Translations under genes and position numbers: made by a program
NCBI RefSeq assembly: GCF_001514495.1
Contig: NZ_BCNM01000026.1
Coordinates: 1 to 64,000 of the forward strand
DNA from: Paenibacillus pabuli NBRC 13638
GTDB lineage: Bacteria; Bacillota; Bacilli; Paenibacillales; Paenibacillaceae
DNA length: 64,000 nucleotides
Direction: 5' to 3'
Notes under the pieces: generated by a model
The model's input: the letters and a program-made list of their open reading frames with translations, nothing else
Databases searched by the model: none
Told to the model about the DNA's origin: nothing
In this document: positions 44,089 to 52,262 of the stretch, piece after piece
Numbering within the stretch: the stretch's first letter is position 1
How the letters are laid out: every line of letters begins with the position of its first letter

Positions 44089-45414
44089 ATGGCTAATGAA
44101 CCAGGATTGAAAATAGCGGTAATCGGCGGTGGATCCTCCTATACTCCGGAACTTGTTGAGGGATTCATCCTTCACCATGCCGAGCTTCCGGTACGTGAAC
44201 TGTGGCTGGTCGATATTGAGCCGGGACAGCGCAAACTGAATATTGTCGGCAATTTGGCCAAACGCATGGTGGAGAAATCCGGGCTTCCGATTGCAGTTCA
44301 TTTGACGTTCGACCGCCGCGAAGCAATCAAGGATGCAGACTTCGTCAGCACGCAAATGCGTGTCGGCATGCTTGACGCCCGTAGCCGTGATGAATCCATT
44401 CCCCTGAAATACGGCGTGATTGGCCAGGAAACCACCGGTCCCGGAGGCATGATGAAGGCGCTGCGCACGATTCCGGTCCTGCTTGATATCTGCCGAGATA
44501 TTGAAGAACTCGCTCCTAATGCCTGGCTGTTGAACTTTACGAATCCGGCGGGTATGGTCACGGAAGCCATTCTGAAATATTCCAACGTTAAAAGCATTGG
44601 TCTCTGTAATGCACCGATCGGTCTGATCAAGCAGACTTCGGCCAAATACGGCGTGGAAGCGGACCGCATCTATGCCGAGTTTGTCGGCCTGAACCATCTG
44701 CACTGGATTACGCGAATCGATGTGAACGGAGAAGACAAACTGGATGAGATGCTGGCCGATACAGCCGGTTACAGCGCGAAGAATGTACCTGAACGGGAAT
44801 GGAACCCGGAATTTCTGCAATCCCTGCATGCCCTGCCTTCCTACTATCTGAAGTATTTTTATATGACCGATGCCATGCTCGAAGAGCAGCTGGAATCCTT
44901 ACAAAAAGGCGGCAACCGTGCGGAAGTGGTTAAACGCGTCGAAGAAGAACTTTTCGAGCTTTACAATGATCCAGAGCTGAAAGATAAACCGAAGCAGCTG
45001 GAACAACGTGGCGGCGCCTTTTATTCCGAAGCAGCCGTAAACCTGATGCGCTCACTCTACAACGGAACCAATGACATTCAGACGCTGAACGTTGCCAATC
45101 AAGGCATCATTGATTTCCTGCCGGACGATGCCAGCATAGAAGTCAACTGCGTGGTCACCAAAACCGGCCCACTGCCGCTGCCGCTGACCAAGATTCCTCC
45201 GATGGCTGTCGGACTGATCCACGCGGTCAAAGCCTATGAGCGACTCGCCATCGATGCTGCCGTTACAGGCGATCGCGGATTGGCCATACAGGCATTGGCT
45301 CATCATCCTCTAGTGCCTTCGGTCGAAGTGGCGATCAATATGCTGGATGAAATGCTCGAAGCCAACAAGGACTATTTGCCGCAGTTTTTTAACGAATCTG
45401 CAGCTAGTGTATAA
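44089..45414 (+). CDS. GH4 6-phospho-beta-glucosidase
   Basis: A 441-residue NAD- and Mn-dependent glycosidase of family GH4. The Rossmann motif is VIGGGSSYTPELVEG (about 11-25). The metal-binding site includes Cys in GLCNAPIG (about 170-177) and His in GLNHLHW (about 200-206). QETTGPGGMMKALRTIP is typical of LicH/CelF 6-phospho-beta-glucosidases. It hydrolyses 6'-phosphorylated beta-disaccharides such as cellobiose-6'-phosphate by an oxidation-elimination mechanism. It ends the plus-strand operon (ABC, regulator, kinase, GH4), with a convergent GH8 gene beyond. Confidence 0.92.
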   Translation: MANEPGLKIAVIGGGSSYTPELVEGFILHHAELPVRELWLVDIEPGQRKLNIVGNLAKRMVEKSGLPIAVHLTFDRREAIKDADFVSTQMRVGMLDARSRDESIPLKYGVIGQETTGPGGMMKALRTIPVLLDICRDIEELAPNAWLLNFTNPAGMVTEAILKYSNVKSIGLCNAPIGLIKQTSAKYGVEADRIYAEFVGLNHLHWITRIDVNGEDKLDEMLADTAGYSAKNVPEREWNPEFLQSLHALPSYYLKYFYMTDAMLEEQLESLQKGGNRAEVVKRVEEELFELYNDPELKDKPKQLEQRGGAFYSEAAVNLMRSLYNGTNDIQTLNVANQGIIDFLPDDASIEVNCVVTKTGPLPLPLTKIPPMAVGLIHAVKAYERLAIDAAVTGDRGLAIQALAHHPLVPSVEVAINMLDEMLEANKDYLPQFFNESAASV

Positions 45415-45477
45415 TTCGTCTATCATCCATTCGCCCTGATACCATAAGAAAAACGTCTATCAACGTACTTTCACACT

Positions 45478-45531
45478 AAACGAAAAACCGCCATATCCCA
45501 GGATTTTCTGAGATATGGCGGTTTATCGTTT
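45478..45531. terminator. Bidirectional terminator of the sugar operon
   Basis: AAACGAAAAACCGCCATATC pairs with GATATGGCGGTTTATCGTTT (both arms 20 bases, one or two mismatches), with short A and T runs inside the stem. Confidence 0.85.
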
Positions 45532-45602
45532 ATAGGCATTCCCCATCTATAACGCTTGCTCAAATCGATTATTAAATCATTCTCCTAGCTAGGCTCCATC
45601 CA

Positions 45603-45645
45603 TAAAAAAGCAGGCAAGGGAACCCCTCTCTCCCTGCCTGCTTGC
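45603..45645 (-). terminator. Terminator of the GH8 gene
   Basis: Minus strand AAGCAGGCAGGGA ... TCCCTTGCCTGCTT followed by TTTTA. It lies 28 bp past the GH8 stop. Confidence 0.88.
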
Positions 45646-45671
45646 ATCTGAGCAATTAGATTTCAAGTTGC

Positions 45672-46907
45672 TTAGTATGTCCACCAGTTGCCGGACATTA
45701 CGATCATGGAGAACAGCTTGATGCTGTCTTCGTAATAGCCTTCATTGGAGCTGCCGGCGGTTTTGGTCCAGACGGAGTTCAGCCAGCTTTGGTTCGTGGA
45801 TGAGGTCATGGCGCTGACGCCAAACGGTGCATAGAATGCGCCGCTGCTGCCGGAACCTGTAACCGTGCCATTAAGTTTATAACCATCTTTTACACTGCTA
45901 GGGTTGCTGCTTACTTTGGCCGTGATCCAGCTGTTCATTTGACTGAGCTGATTGAGCGCCCGGCTGTCACCGGTCATCAGGTAATCCGTTGCGATTCGCC
46001 AAGGTGTACGGCATGAGTTGTAGTCGTAGTTGCCGTCGTTCGCCCCTTCCAGAAAATCGGCTGAAGCTGGCTTGTACGTCGAGCCCGACAGAACGACGAA
46101 GTCTGGAAGCAATCCGGTTGATGAGCTGTAGCCGTTATATAAGGAGTTGATAATCGTATAGGTTTTGTCAATCACATTCGCCCATCTGGCATCACCAGTT
46201 GCCGCCTGAAACGCCTTCAAGTGATTCAGCATAAAGTCCGATGGACGGGTAGCATTTTTGAATGTGCTGTCTGTTGCCCAGTCGCCGAGACGCAGTGTCC
46301 ATTGGGACTGATTCACGTCACTTTGCATAATGGCATTGATCATGTCCTTACCTGCCTGAAGGTAGTTGATGCTGCCGCTGCTACCCCATTGCTTGTCCGC
46401 AAGCAGGAGGGAATAAGCAATGTCCATATCTCCATCCGTGGCCGAGTCGGCGCCTTCAATGTTCTGGAAGCTGCTGTTTTGTTTCCATGCCATCAGTTTC
46501 GAATTGTTGTCGCTCGGATGAGCCTTATAATATTGATACAGTCCGTCGAAATAGGTCTGTGCATTGCTGTCATAACCCGCCATGAGAACCGTTGCCATCA
46601 TTCCGTACCCATGTGCCTCAGATACAGTATCCCCGTTCGATTGATACTTCACATAATACTTGCCTGTGCCAGCTGTTTTCAGATAAGCCGATTTCCAGCT
46701 GTTCCATTTCGATTGAACGGCGCTGTCCATCGCACTTTGGGTAACATGGTTCGGCTTGATCGAGCCGCTGGTATATGTTGTGTGCTGCGGGAACGGCTTG
46801 TTTGGAGAGCTAAAAGCGAAACCCGCCGGTATCAGAAGAAAAGCGAGACAACACATCGTAACAGCCTTGCTGCTAAACGAAAATCCCCTATTTTTTCTCA
46901 TAAACAT
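45672..46907 (-). CDS. Secreted GH8 glycoside hydrolase (lichenase/chitosanase subgroup)
   Basis: A 411-residue secreted enzyme with signal peptide (VTMCCLAFLLIPAGFAFSS, about 16-34). The GH8 core begins KPFPQHTTYTSGSIKPNHVT. The proton-donor Glu97 is in SEAHGYGM and the conserved Asp in SATDGDMDIAYSLLLA (about 155-170). The loop FLEGANDGNYDYNSCRTPWR is nearer to GH8 lichenase/endoglucanase sequences than to the Glu-bearing loop of chitosanases such as ChoK. It should release beta-linked oligosaccharides outside the cell for the neighbouring ABC importer. An alternative start two codons in, at 46901, has AAGGAG 10 bases upstream. Confidence 0.88.
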   Translation of the reverse strand: MFMRKNRGFSFSSKAVTMCCLAFLLIPAGFAFSSPNKPFPQHTTYTSGSIKPNHVTQSAMDSAVQSKWNSWKSAYLKTAGTGKYYVKYQSNGDTVSEAHGYGMMATVLMAGYDSNAQTYFDGLYQYYKAHPSDNNSKLMAWKQNSSFQNIEGADSATDGDMDIAYSLLLADKQWGSSGSINYLQAGKDMINAIMQSDVNQSQWTLRLGDWATDSTFKNATRPSDFMLNHLKAFQAATGDARWANVIDKTYTIINSLYNGYSSSTGLLPDFVVLSGSTYKPASADFLEGANDGNYDYNSCRTPWRIATDYLMTGDSRALNQLSQMNSWITAKVSSNPSSVKDGYKLNGTVTGSGSSGAFYAPFGVSAMTSSTNQSWLNSVWTKTAGSSNEGYYEDSIKLFSMIVMSGNWWTY

Positions 46908-47029
46908 TACGCTCCTTTTTGATCCAAATGGGTTTTGTCCATGACATAACCTTTAAGCGGATAATCCAGTGCAGCATCCTGATGATGAAATTATTGGCAC
47001 GATCTTCGCGAGACGCACTCACCTCCCAA

Positions 47030-47098
47030 TAAAAGTTAAAGCGCTTTAACTTTTAAAACGCTTACATATAGTTTAGACTCTTGACCAATATTTGTAAA
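47030..47098 (-). promoter_or_regulatory. GH8 promoter with LacI-type operator and cre-like site
   Basis: On the minus strand -35 TTTACA (47093-47098) and -10 TAAACT (47070-47075) are 17 bases apart. Downstream, 47030-47055 is a perfect 26-bp palindrome centred on TTAAAGCGCTTTAA, the same motif as operator O1. Between them, 47053-47066 reads TGTAAGCGTTTTAA on the minus strand, a 13 of 14 match to the cre consensus. This suggests specific LacI repression plus CcpA-type catabolite control. Confidence 0.8.
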
Positions 47099-47145
47099 TA
47101 GATTTTGCTGAGATTGCATCTAAAGTCCTGATTTGACGTCACCCG

Positions 47146-47175
47146 GAAAAAACCGGAAACCAACGTCTCCGGTTT
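47146..47175 (-). terminator. Terminator of the purine permease gene
   Basis: Minus strand AACCGGAGACG, loop, TTTCCGGTT followed by TTTT, 24 bp past the stop. Confidence 0.85.
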
Positions 47176-47198
47176 GCTTACCTGTTTAAAAGAAAGGA

Positions 47199-48515
47199 TT
47201 ACGTATGTGCTTCTTGCGCCTGTACGGCCTGTACGGGCAAACTTTCCTTTTTAAATCCGAGGTTAAAGAAGACATTGAGCAGGATCGCGCACAAACTGCC
47301 TGTGATAATGCCGTCGCTGACAATAATACGGATACTTTGGGGCAGTTGGGCAAACAGATCGGGCACAGCCGTGACACCAAGACCAAGTGAAACCGAACAA
47401 GCAACGATCAATAGATTGGATTGCTTGCTGAAATCCACATTTTGCAGCATTTTAATCCCGGATGAGACCACCATGCCGAACAGAACAACCGTCGCCCCTC
47501 CAAGTACTGCGCTTGGAATAATCGTTGCAAATGCTGCAACTTTGGGAATAAGTCCGAGAAAGATCAGGATACCTCCAGCCGCTACAACGACATTGGTCGT
47601 TTTTACCTTGGAGAGCTGAACCAAACCAACGTTCTGGGCAAATGTGTTATACGGAAAAGCATTGAATATGCCGCCAAGGACAAACGCCAGACCTTCTGCG
47701 CGATACCCCCGTGCCAGATCCTTTTCGTTGATCGGTTGATCACAAATTTTGCTCAGGGCCATAAATACACCTGTAGACTCGATAATGACAACCGTACCTA
47801 CAATAATCATGGTAATAATTGGGCCAATCTCGAAGGTAGGCCATCCAAAGTAGAAGGGCTGTGGCAAGTGGAACCAGGAGGCTTCCTGCACGGAATTGAA
47901 ATTCACTTTTCCCATGAGGGCAGCGACGAGTGTACCCACAATAATGCCGAGGAGAACGGCGAGAGATTTGACAAAACCGCGAGCATATCGATTCAGGATC
48001 AGAATGAAGAGCAACACACCGAATGAGAGTGCCAAATCGTCCAGACTTCCGAAATTCTCGCTATTTGCTCCTCCTGCCATGTTTTTGATCCCCGTTGGGA
48101 TCAGGGCCAGACCAATAATCGTTACGACCGTACCAATCACGACTGGAGGAAACAATTTGACGATTTTGCTAAAGAAGACCGCACATATAACGATAAATAC
48201 CCCTGCTGCAATAATGGAACCATAAATGGCCGGAATCCCATACTGTGATCCAATTGCAATCATGGGTGTAACGGCAACAAATGAGCTTCCGAGTACCGCT
48301 GGCAAACCTATTCCCAAATACTTTCCTTTGCGGGTCTGAAGCCATGTTGCGATACCACAGGTTAACAAGTCGATGGATACCAGATACGCGAGTTGTTCTG
48401 CCGTCAGATTCAGCGCCCTGCCCACAAGCAGCGGAACCAAAATCGCCCCGGCATACATCGCCAATACATGCTGAATTCCCAGTGAAAAAATCTTCATTCT
48501 CTTGGTTTCTCTCAT
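47199..48515 (-). CDS. NCS2 xanthine/uracil-type nucleobase permease
   Basis: About 438 residues, 14 predicted membrane segments, NCS2 (nucleobase:cation symporter-2) family. Family marks are LAMYAGAILVPLLVG near the start, and the substrate motif IIESTGVFMALS (about 240-251), with NAFPYNTFAQNVGLV (about 281-295). PbuX, PucJ/K or similar purine specificity is likely. The start at 48515 follows GGGGCAGG; the frame is open 10 codons higher. The leader shows no purine riboswitch (no conserved TATA...loop elements), unlike B. subtilis xpt-pbuX. Confidence 0.88.
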   Translation of the reverse strand: MRETKRMKIFSLGIQHVLAMYAGAILVPLLVGRALNLTAEQLAYLVSIDLLTCGIATWLQTRKGKYLGIGLPAVLGSSFVAVTPMIAIGSQYGIPAIYGSIIAAGVFIVICAVFFSKIVKLFPPVVIGTVVTIIGLALIPTGIKNMAGGANSENFGSLDDLALSFGVLLFILILNRYARGFVKSLAVLLGIIVGTLVAALMGKVNFNSVQEASWFHLPQPFYFGWPTFEIGPIITMIIVGTVVIIESTGVFMALSKICDQPINEKDLARGYRAEGLAFVLGGIFNAFPYNTFAQNVGLVQLSKVKTTNVVVAAGGILIFLGLIPKVAAFATIIPSAVLGGATVVLFGMVVSSGIKMLQNVDFSKQSNLLIVACSVSLGLGVTAVPDLFAQLPQSIRIIVSDGIITGSLCAILLNVFFNLGFKKESLPVQAVQAQEAHT

Positions 48516-48870
48516 CCTAACCTGCCCCCTGTAATTTAGAATCACTTTACCGCTGCAAAACCATGTTATGTTGATTCACATTATATAAACAATTACGGGA
48601 AGTTCCATGATTCATAACATAGAATTGTTGCAATATATAAATAAATTCAGTCCTTTTATGCGTATTGTACAAAACAAACACAAAACACGATCTATTATAT
48701 GTTAATTAATCTTACAACAAAAGTTGAATAACGTTGCACATCCCCATACTTCTCCGCTAAGGATAATTACACGTCACGATTTAATAGTAAAGATTTCCTT
48801 TAGATCAATCTCTTGATCTCTGTTATGATGATTAACGGCAAATTTGAGAAATTCGGGAGGAACTTCCTAG
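48516..48870. other. Divergent AT-rich region between the permease and SLH genes
   Basis: No gene. A candidate minus-strand -10 TATAAT lies at 48694-48699, with TTTTGT 17 bases upstream, giving a leader of about 170 nt. This leader contains an 8-bp inverted repeat ATGTTATG (48563-48570) / CATAACAT (48613-48620). On the plus strand a TATGAT near 48822 could serve the SLH gene. No known riboswitch was recognised. Confidence 0.4.
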
Positions 48871-49932
48871 ATGAGACAAAAGTTTAAAGGTATCACCCTA
48901 TTTTACTTAACCATGCTTTTAGTGTTACTAGCCTGTCCTTGGAATAAGGCCGCTGCTGCCGATTCCTACAAATCGTTGGACTTATACTATCCAACAGACA
49001 TTGACGATCACTGGGCATACGAAACCCTTGACAACTTCGTTAATGCTGATTTGCTAAACGGGTATCCTCTAAGTACTGGCGAAGTGGCTCTCAAGCCCAA
49101 TCATCCCATTACCCGTGCAGAATTTGTTTCTATTCTTGTACAGGCGGCCGGACTACATAGCACTGCTCAAGGGATAGCCTTTAATGATGTGAACGCAGGC
49201 AAATGGTATGCCGATGCGGTCCGGATCGCTAGTTCACTCGGCGTAGTTGGAGGCATATCCAGTACTGAATTTGGTCCAGATCTCCCTATCACCCGCGGAG
49301 ATATTGCCGTTATGGTTGTACGGACTTTCTCCAGCTCCATCCAATTTGAAGGCTCTGCCAAAACCTTTAAGGATGTCCCCAACTATTACGCAGCCTCGGC
49401 CATTGCAAAAGCAAGCCAAACAGGGATCGTTTCAGGTATGACGACCACCACGTTTCAACCGTTTGCGAAAGCCACTCGCGCCCAATCGGTTGTCATGCTA
49501 GAGCGGGCTTTACGTTTGGAACAGACCCAGCTCCCTGATACAACTGAACTGATTACTCTGGCTTCCAACGCAACCGAACAGGAGATTAAGTTGATGTCTG
49601 AGCACAGCTACGATCAAGTGTCTGATACCTATGCTACATATTACACCGGTTATCAGCTCTCCTTTAATCTCACTTCGCTTGAAGATCTGACATCCGCTCT
49701 GGATGAGCAAACCCAGATGGATATTGAATGGATCTCCAAACCTGTTTTCTCCATTGTGGAGCGCTCCAATCAATATGCCGTATTGGAAGCGAATGGCGGC
49801 AAGATTAAAACGAGCATCAATGCAGGTAAGGACCTAAACGAAGAAACCATTTCATTAGACGGGTTGTATAGGCTCAAGAAAATGGATGATAACACCTGGA
49901 AAATCTACGCGGTTTTACCTTATGAGGGATAA
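48871..49932 (+). CDS. SLH-domain surface protein
   Basis: A 353-residue secreted protein. The signal peptide runs to about residue 30 (cleavage after AAAA-DS). Three S-layer homology domains follow (about 41-85 DHWAYETLDNFVNADLLNG, 100-145 FNDVNAGKWYADAVRIASSLG, and 160-205 FKDVPNYYAASAIAKASQTG) that bind pyruvylated wall polymer. The C-terminal region (about 215-353) is not recognised; it is rich in Asp/Thr/Ser and beta structure. RBS GGGAGGAA is about 9 bases upstream. It stands alone, with a strong terminator. Confidence 0.88.
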   Translation: MRQKFKGITLFYLTMLLVLLACPWNKAAAADSYKSLDLYYPTDIDDHWAYETLDNFVNADLLNGYPLSTGEVALKPNHPITRAEFVSILVQAAGLHSTAQGIAFNDVNAGKWYADAVRIASSLGVVGGISSTEFGPDLPITRGDIAVMVVRTFSSSIQFEGSAKTFKDVPNYYAASAIAKASQTGIVSGMTTTTFQPFAKATRAQSVVMLERALRLEQTQLPDTTELITLASNATEQEIKLMSEHSYDQVSDTYATYYTGYQLSFNLTSLEDLTSALDEQTQMDIEWISKPVFSIVERSNQYAVLEANGGKIKTSINAGKDLNEETISLDGLYRLKKMDDNTWKIYAVLPYEG

Positions 49933-49952
49933 CATCAGAAACACTGATAAAT

Positions 49953-49989
49953 AACAAAAAGCACTGAACCGGGTTCAGTGCTTTTTGTT
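49953..49989 (+). terminator. Terminator of the SLH gene, probably bidirectional
   Basis: Perfect 18-bp stem AACAAAAAGCACTGAACC / GGTTCAGTGCTTTTTGTT around one G. Its stem-encoded A and T runs work in both directions. Confidence 0.9.
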
Positions 49990-50045
49990 ATTATTCCAAT
50001 AAACCATTAAACAGCTATTTCAGACAACCAGTGATTCCAAGCCCC

Positions 50046-50357
50046 TCATCTTGAGGGGATCGGATAATCCACCACAATGACGTTCTCCACCCACTCATTC
50101 AGGGAGGCTACAAATGCCTGATGTGCAGGATGCGGACCGTAAGCTCGCAGTGCTTCCTGATCTTCAAACGTCACTCTCAGGCCAAGGGTGAAGCCCTGAA
50201 TCTGGTCTGTCTCCTCTGTTACATTAATCCCTGCGGTGAGTTCCACAATTCCAGGAATCTGTTCCTGTAACGCGAGCAATTGAGCCACTAATTCCTGCTG
50301 TTTGACCGGAGTGATTTTATCGTTCAATTTAAAGGCGACCAAATGTTCATACATCAT
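50046..50357 (-). CDS. Dabb family (stress-responsive alpha/beta barrel) protein
   Basis: A 103-residue ferredoxin-like dimeric alpha/beta barrel protein (MMYEHLVAFKLNDKITPVKQ, ..., VTFEDQEALRAYGPHPAHQAFV). Typical His-containing motifs are YEHLVAFKL and YGPHPAHQAF. Function is unknown; relatives include enzymes and stress proteins. RBS GGAGGAAAAGAAG precedes two adjacent ATGs. It lies 33 bp downstream of the PadR gene on the same strand and may be cotranscribed with it. Confidence 0.82.
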   Translation of the reverse strand: MMYEHLVAFKLNDKITPVKQQELVAQLLALQEQIPGIVELTAGINVTEETDQIQGFTLGLRVTFEDQEALRAYGPHPAHQAFVASLNEWVENVIVVDYPIPSR

Positions 50358-50390
50358 CTTCTTTTCCTCCTCATTCCTTTAACGAGTTAA

Positions 50391-50936
50391 TTAGCTTTTT
50401 AATACTCTGCTCTGAACATGATGCAGCAGCTTCTGAAGCCAGAGTATGTCACTCTGTATGGACTGGTAGGCATGATCTTTCATCAACAACAGTGCGTATT
50501 TCAAATCCGCTTGCACATCCACCTCCTGAGCTGCTTGGAGATCGATATATTCCAGCTTCTTATTCATCTTCGCAATAATATCCTCAATCAAATAGGCGAT
50601 CTTCTGATTATCCACCTTATCCAGATGGACTAACGCAGCGTATAAAGACTGCACATTCGTAAACTTCTGGAACACTTTATATATGCTTTCTTCCAGGGAC
50701 CGGCGGCCTTTTTCGGTAATTCCATAGGTCGTTTTATCCGGTCGATTTTCAGTTTGGATCGTTTCAACCTTCTCGATTAGGCCCTTCTTCAGCAACACTT
50801 CAAAATTATAATAAATGGTGCCTTCGGTGATCCTGGCATCCGTTTGATCCAGATGTTTACCAATTCGCTTCTTAATGTCATAAGGATAATAATTTCCCTC
50901 ACTCAGTGCACCGAGTATAAATATTTGAATCGACAT
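50391..50936 (-). CDS. PadR family transcriptional regulator
   Basis: About 181 residues. The PadR winged helix reads MSIQIFILGALSEGNYYPYDI, then ARITEGTIYYNFEVLLKKGLIE (about 35-56), wing NRPDKTTYGITEKGRRSLEE. The C-terminal part is the PadR helical dimerisation domain. I prefer the start at 50936 (GGGGG 8 bases upstream) because PadR proteins normally begin here; a frame with ATG at 50984 is also open. The preceding gene is a YhgE/Pip-type permease 23 bp away, and the operator at their promoter overlaps the -10, a usual autoregulated PadR-exporter pair. Confidence 0.82.
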   Translation of the reverse strand: MSIQIFILGALSEGNYYPYDIKKRIGKHLDQTDARITEGTIYYNFEVLLKKGLIEKVETIQTENRPDKTTYGITEKGRRSLEESIYKVFQKFTNVQSLYAALVHLDKVDNQKIAYLIEDIIAKMNKKLEYIDLQAAQEVDVQADLKYALLLMKDHAYQSIQSDILWLQKLLHHVQSRVLKS

Positions 50937-51007
50937 TGTGACTGCCCCCATTCTGCTCATCCAAGGGTACAGCTTTTTCATCATCGCCTACCCTCATCAT
51001 TTCTATT

Positions 51008-52165
51008 TTATATCATAACAGGCTGTTGTACAGGCTCCTGTGTCGTATCCGTCTGCTTGGCTTTCTTGAAATGATGAATGGCCATATTGATAACAAAGGC
51101 TCCCAAGCCCACCAAGGCCAATCCGACCGCATATTGAACCGTTTTCCCACCGCCAAAGAGAATATTATAATCCAAATGTGTTGAATAGAACATTGGGGTG
51201 ATCTGACTCACAAATTTGAAATATCCGGGCATCATCTCTGGTGACATGGACGTTCCATTCGCAATGGATTGGCTGAGAACAAATATCATATTGATGAGCA
51301 TTCCGCCTTGACCGAGAAGCATGATAAAGATACTGGTGAACTCAATCGACACAAACAGCTGCAAGCTGTGTACCATCCACATTTCCAGAAATATCTCTAC
51401 TCCATAACCTTGCACCATAAAATAAATGCCGATCCCTACAAGTGGAGCAAGAATGGAAATAAGCAGGTTGGTTCCTCGCATCGCAAAGAACGCCTTCCAT
51501 TTCCCCATCTGTCCTTGCAGTTGTTTCATTCCGCCAATGCTTTGCATTGCATAGATCATGGCCCCAACATAAAGCGCCATTGTAATGAACATCGGTGCCA
51601 TCTGATTCTGCATGCCCGCTGGCTGCGGGTTGCTCAGAACGATGTCGGATGATACTTTGCCCATGGTGGACTCCACAATCTGTTTCGATTGCTCCGCGGA
51701 AACCTGCATGCTGCTGAGTACACCTTCAAAGCTCTGTGCCTGAACCTGTGCGCCCATCTGCGCAGTAATTTCAGCTGCTACATTTTTCATTGAACTGGTT
51801 ATCGTAGTTGGATTTGATTCATTAATCAGATATTGCAATTGGGCTTTGCCGCCCTGTTCAGACAGTTTCTCCGTAAAATCACCCGGTATACGTATGATCA
51901 TATGAATATCCCTGTCTTCAAGTCCTGTCTTCGCCTGTTCCAGTGATTCATTGGTTACCACCGTGAATGGCAGTTGCTCCTGCAATTTATGCACAAATTC
52001 AGTACCGGATTGCTTGTCTTCGTTGACAATGGCTACGGTAAGATTGGTTACATTTTTCGGGATTGCACTATACCCTGACATGAAAACGGTCAACATTACA
52101 ATTTGATAAAAAATAATCATAAATATGCCAGCTTTGACTCCGCCGTGCTTCAGTATGTCCTTCAC
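51008..52165 (-). CDS. YhgE/Pip-like ABC-2 membrane protein
   Basis: A 385-residue membrane protein. An N-terminal helix (IFMIIFYQIVMLTVFMSG, about 15-32) is followed by a large extracytoplasmic domain (about 35-190), then five or six helices (about 190-350) of the ABC-2/DUF3533 type. The extracytoplasmic part has LTVAIVNEDKQSG and IHMIIRIPGDFTEKL. Such proteins are exporters or secretion-system-like membrane proteins (YhgE/Pip family). No ATPase gene is adjacent. It heads the operon with PadR downstream, and a divergent P450 gene lies on the other side. Confidence 0.78.
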   Translation of the reverse strand: MKDILKHGGVKAGIFMIIFYQIVMLTVFMSGYSAIPKNVTNLTVAIVNEDKQSGTEFVHKLQEQLPFTVVTNESLEQAKTGLEDRDIHMIIRIPGDFTEKLSEQGGKAQLQYLINESNPTTITSSMKNVAAEITAQMGAQVQAQSFEGVLSSMQVSAEQSKQIVESTMGKVSSDIVLSNPQPAGMQNQMAPMFITMALYVGAMIYAMQSIGGMKQLQGQMGKWKAFFAMRGTNLLISILAPLVGIGIYFMVQGYGVEIFLEMWMVHSLQLFVSIEFTSIFIMLLGQGGMLINMIFVLSQSIANGTSMSPEMMPGYFKFVSQITPMFYSTHLDYNILFGGGKTVQYAVGLALVGLGAFVINMAIHHFKKAKQTDTTQEPVQQPVMI

Positions 52166-52197
52166 GCTCTACTCCACCTTGTTGTTTTGATTTAAAC

Positions 52198-52236
52198 TAC
52201 TTGAATTAAAGTACTCTTGTTTGTTATATTTGTCAA
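52198..52236 (-). promoter_or_regulatory. YhgE-padR promoter with overlapping dyad operator
   Basis: Minus strand -35 TTGACA (52231-52236), -10 TACTTT (52208-52213), 17-bp spacer. A dyad TACTT-N6-AAGTA (52198-52213) overlaps the -10 and is a plausible PadR site. The divergent P450 gene starts 50 bp away and may share the control. Confidence 0.6.
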
Positions 52237-52262
52237 TGAGACCAACCAAGGAGGCGTAACGA

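Noticed and set aside
48546..48870. Possible purine riboswitch before the NCS2 permease
   Set aside because: The conserved core and loop elements of the purine aptamer are absent.
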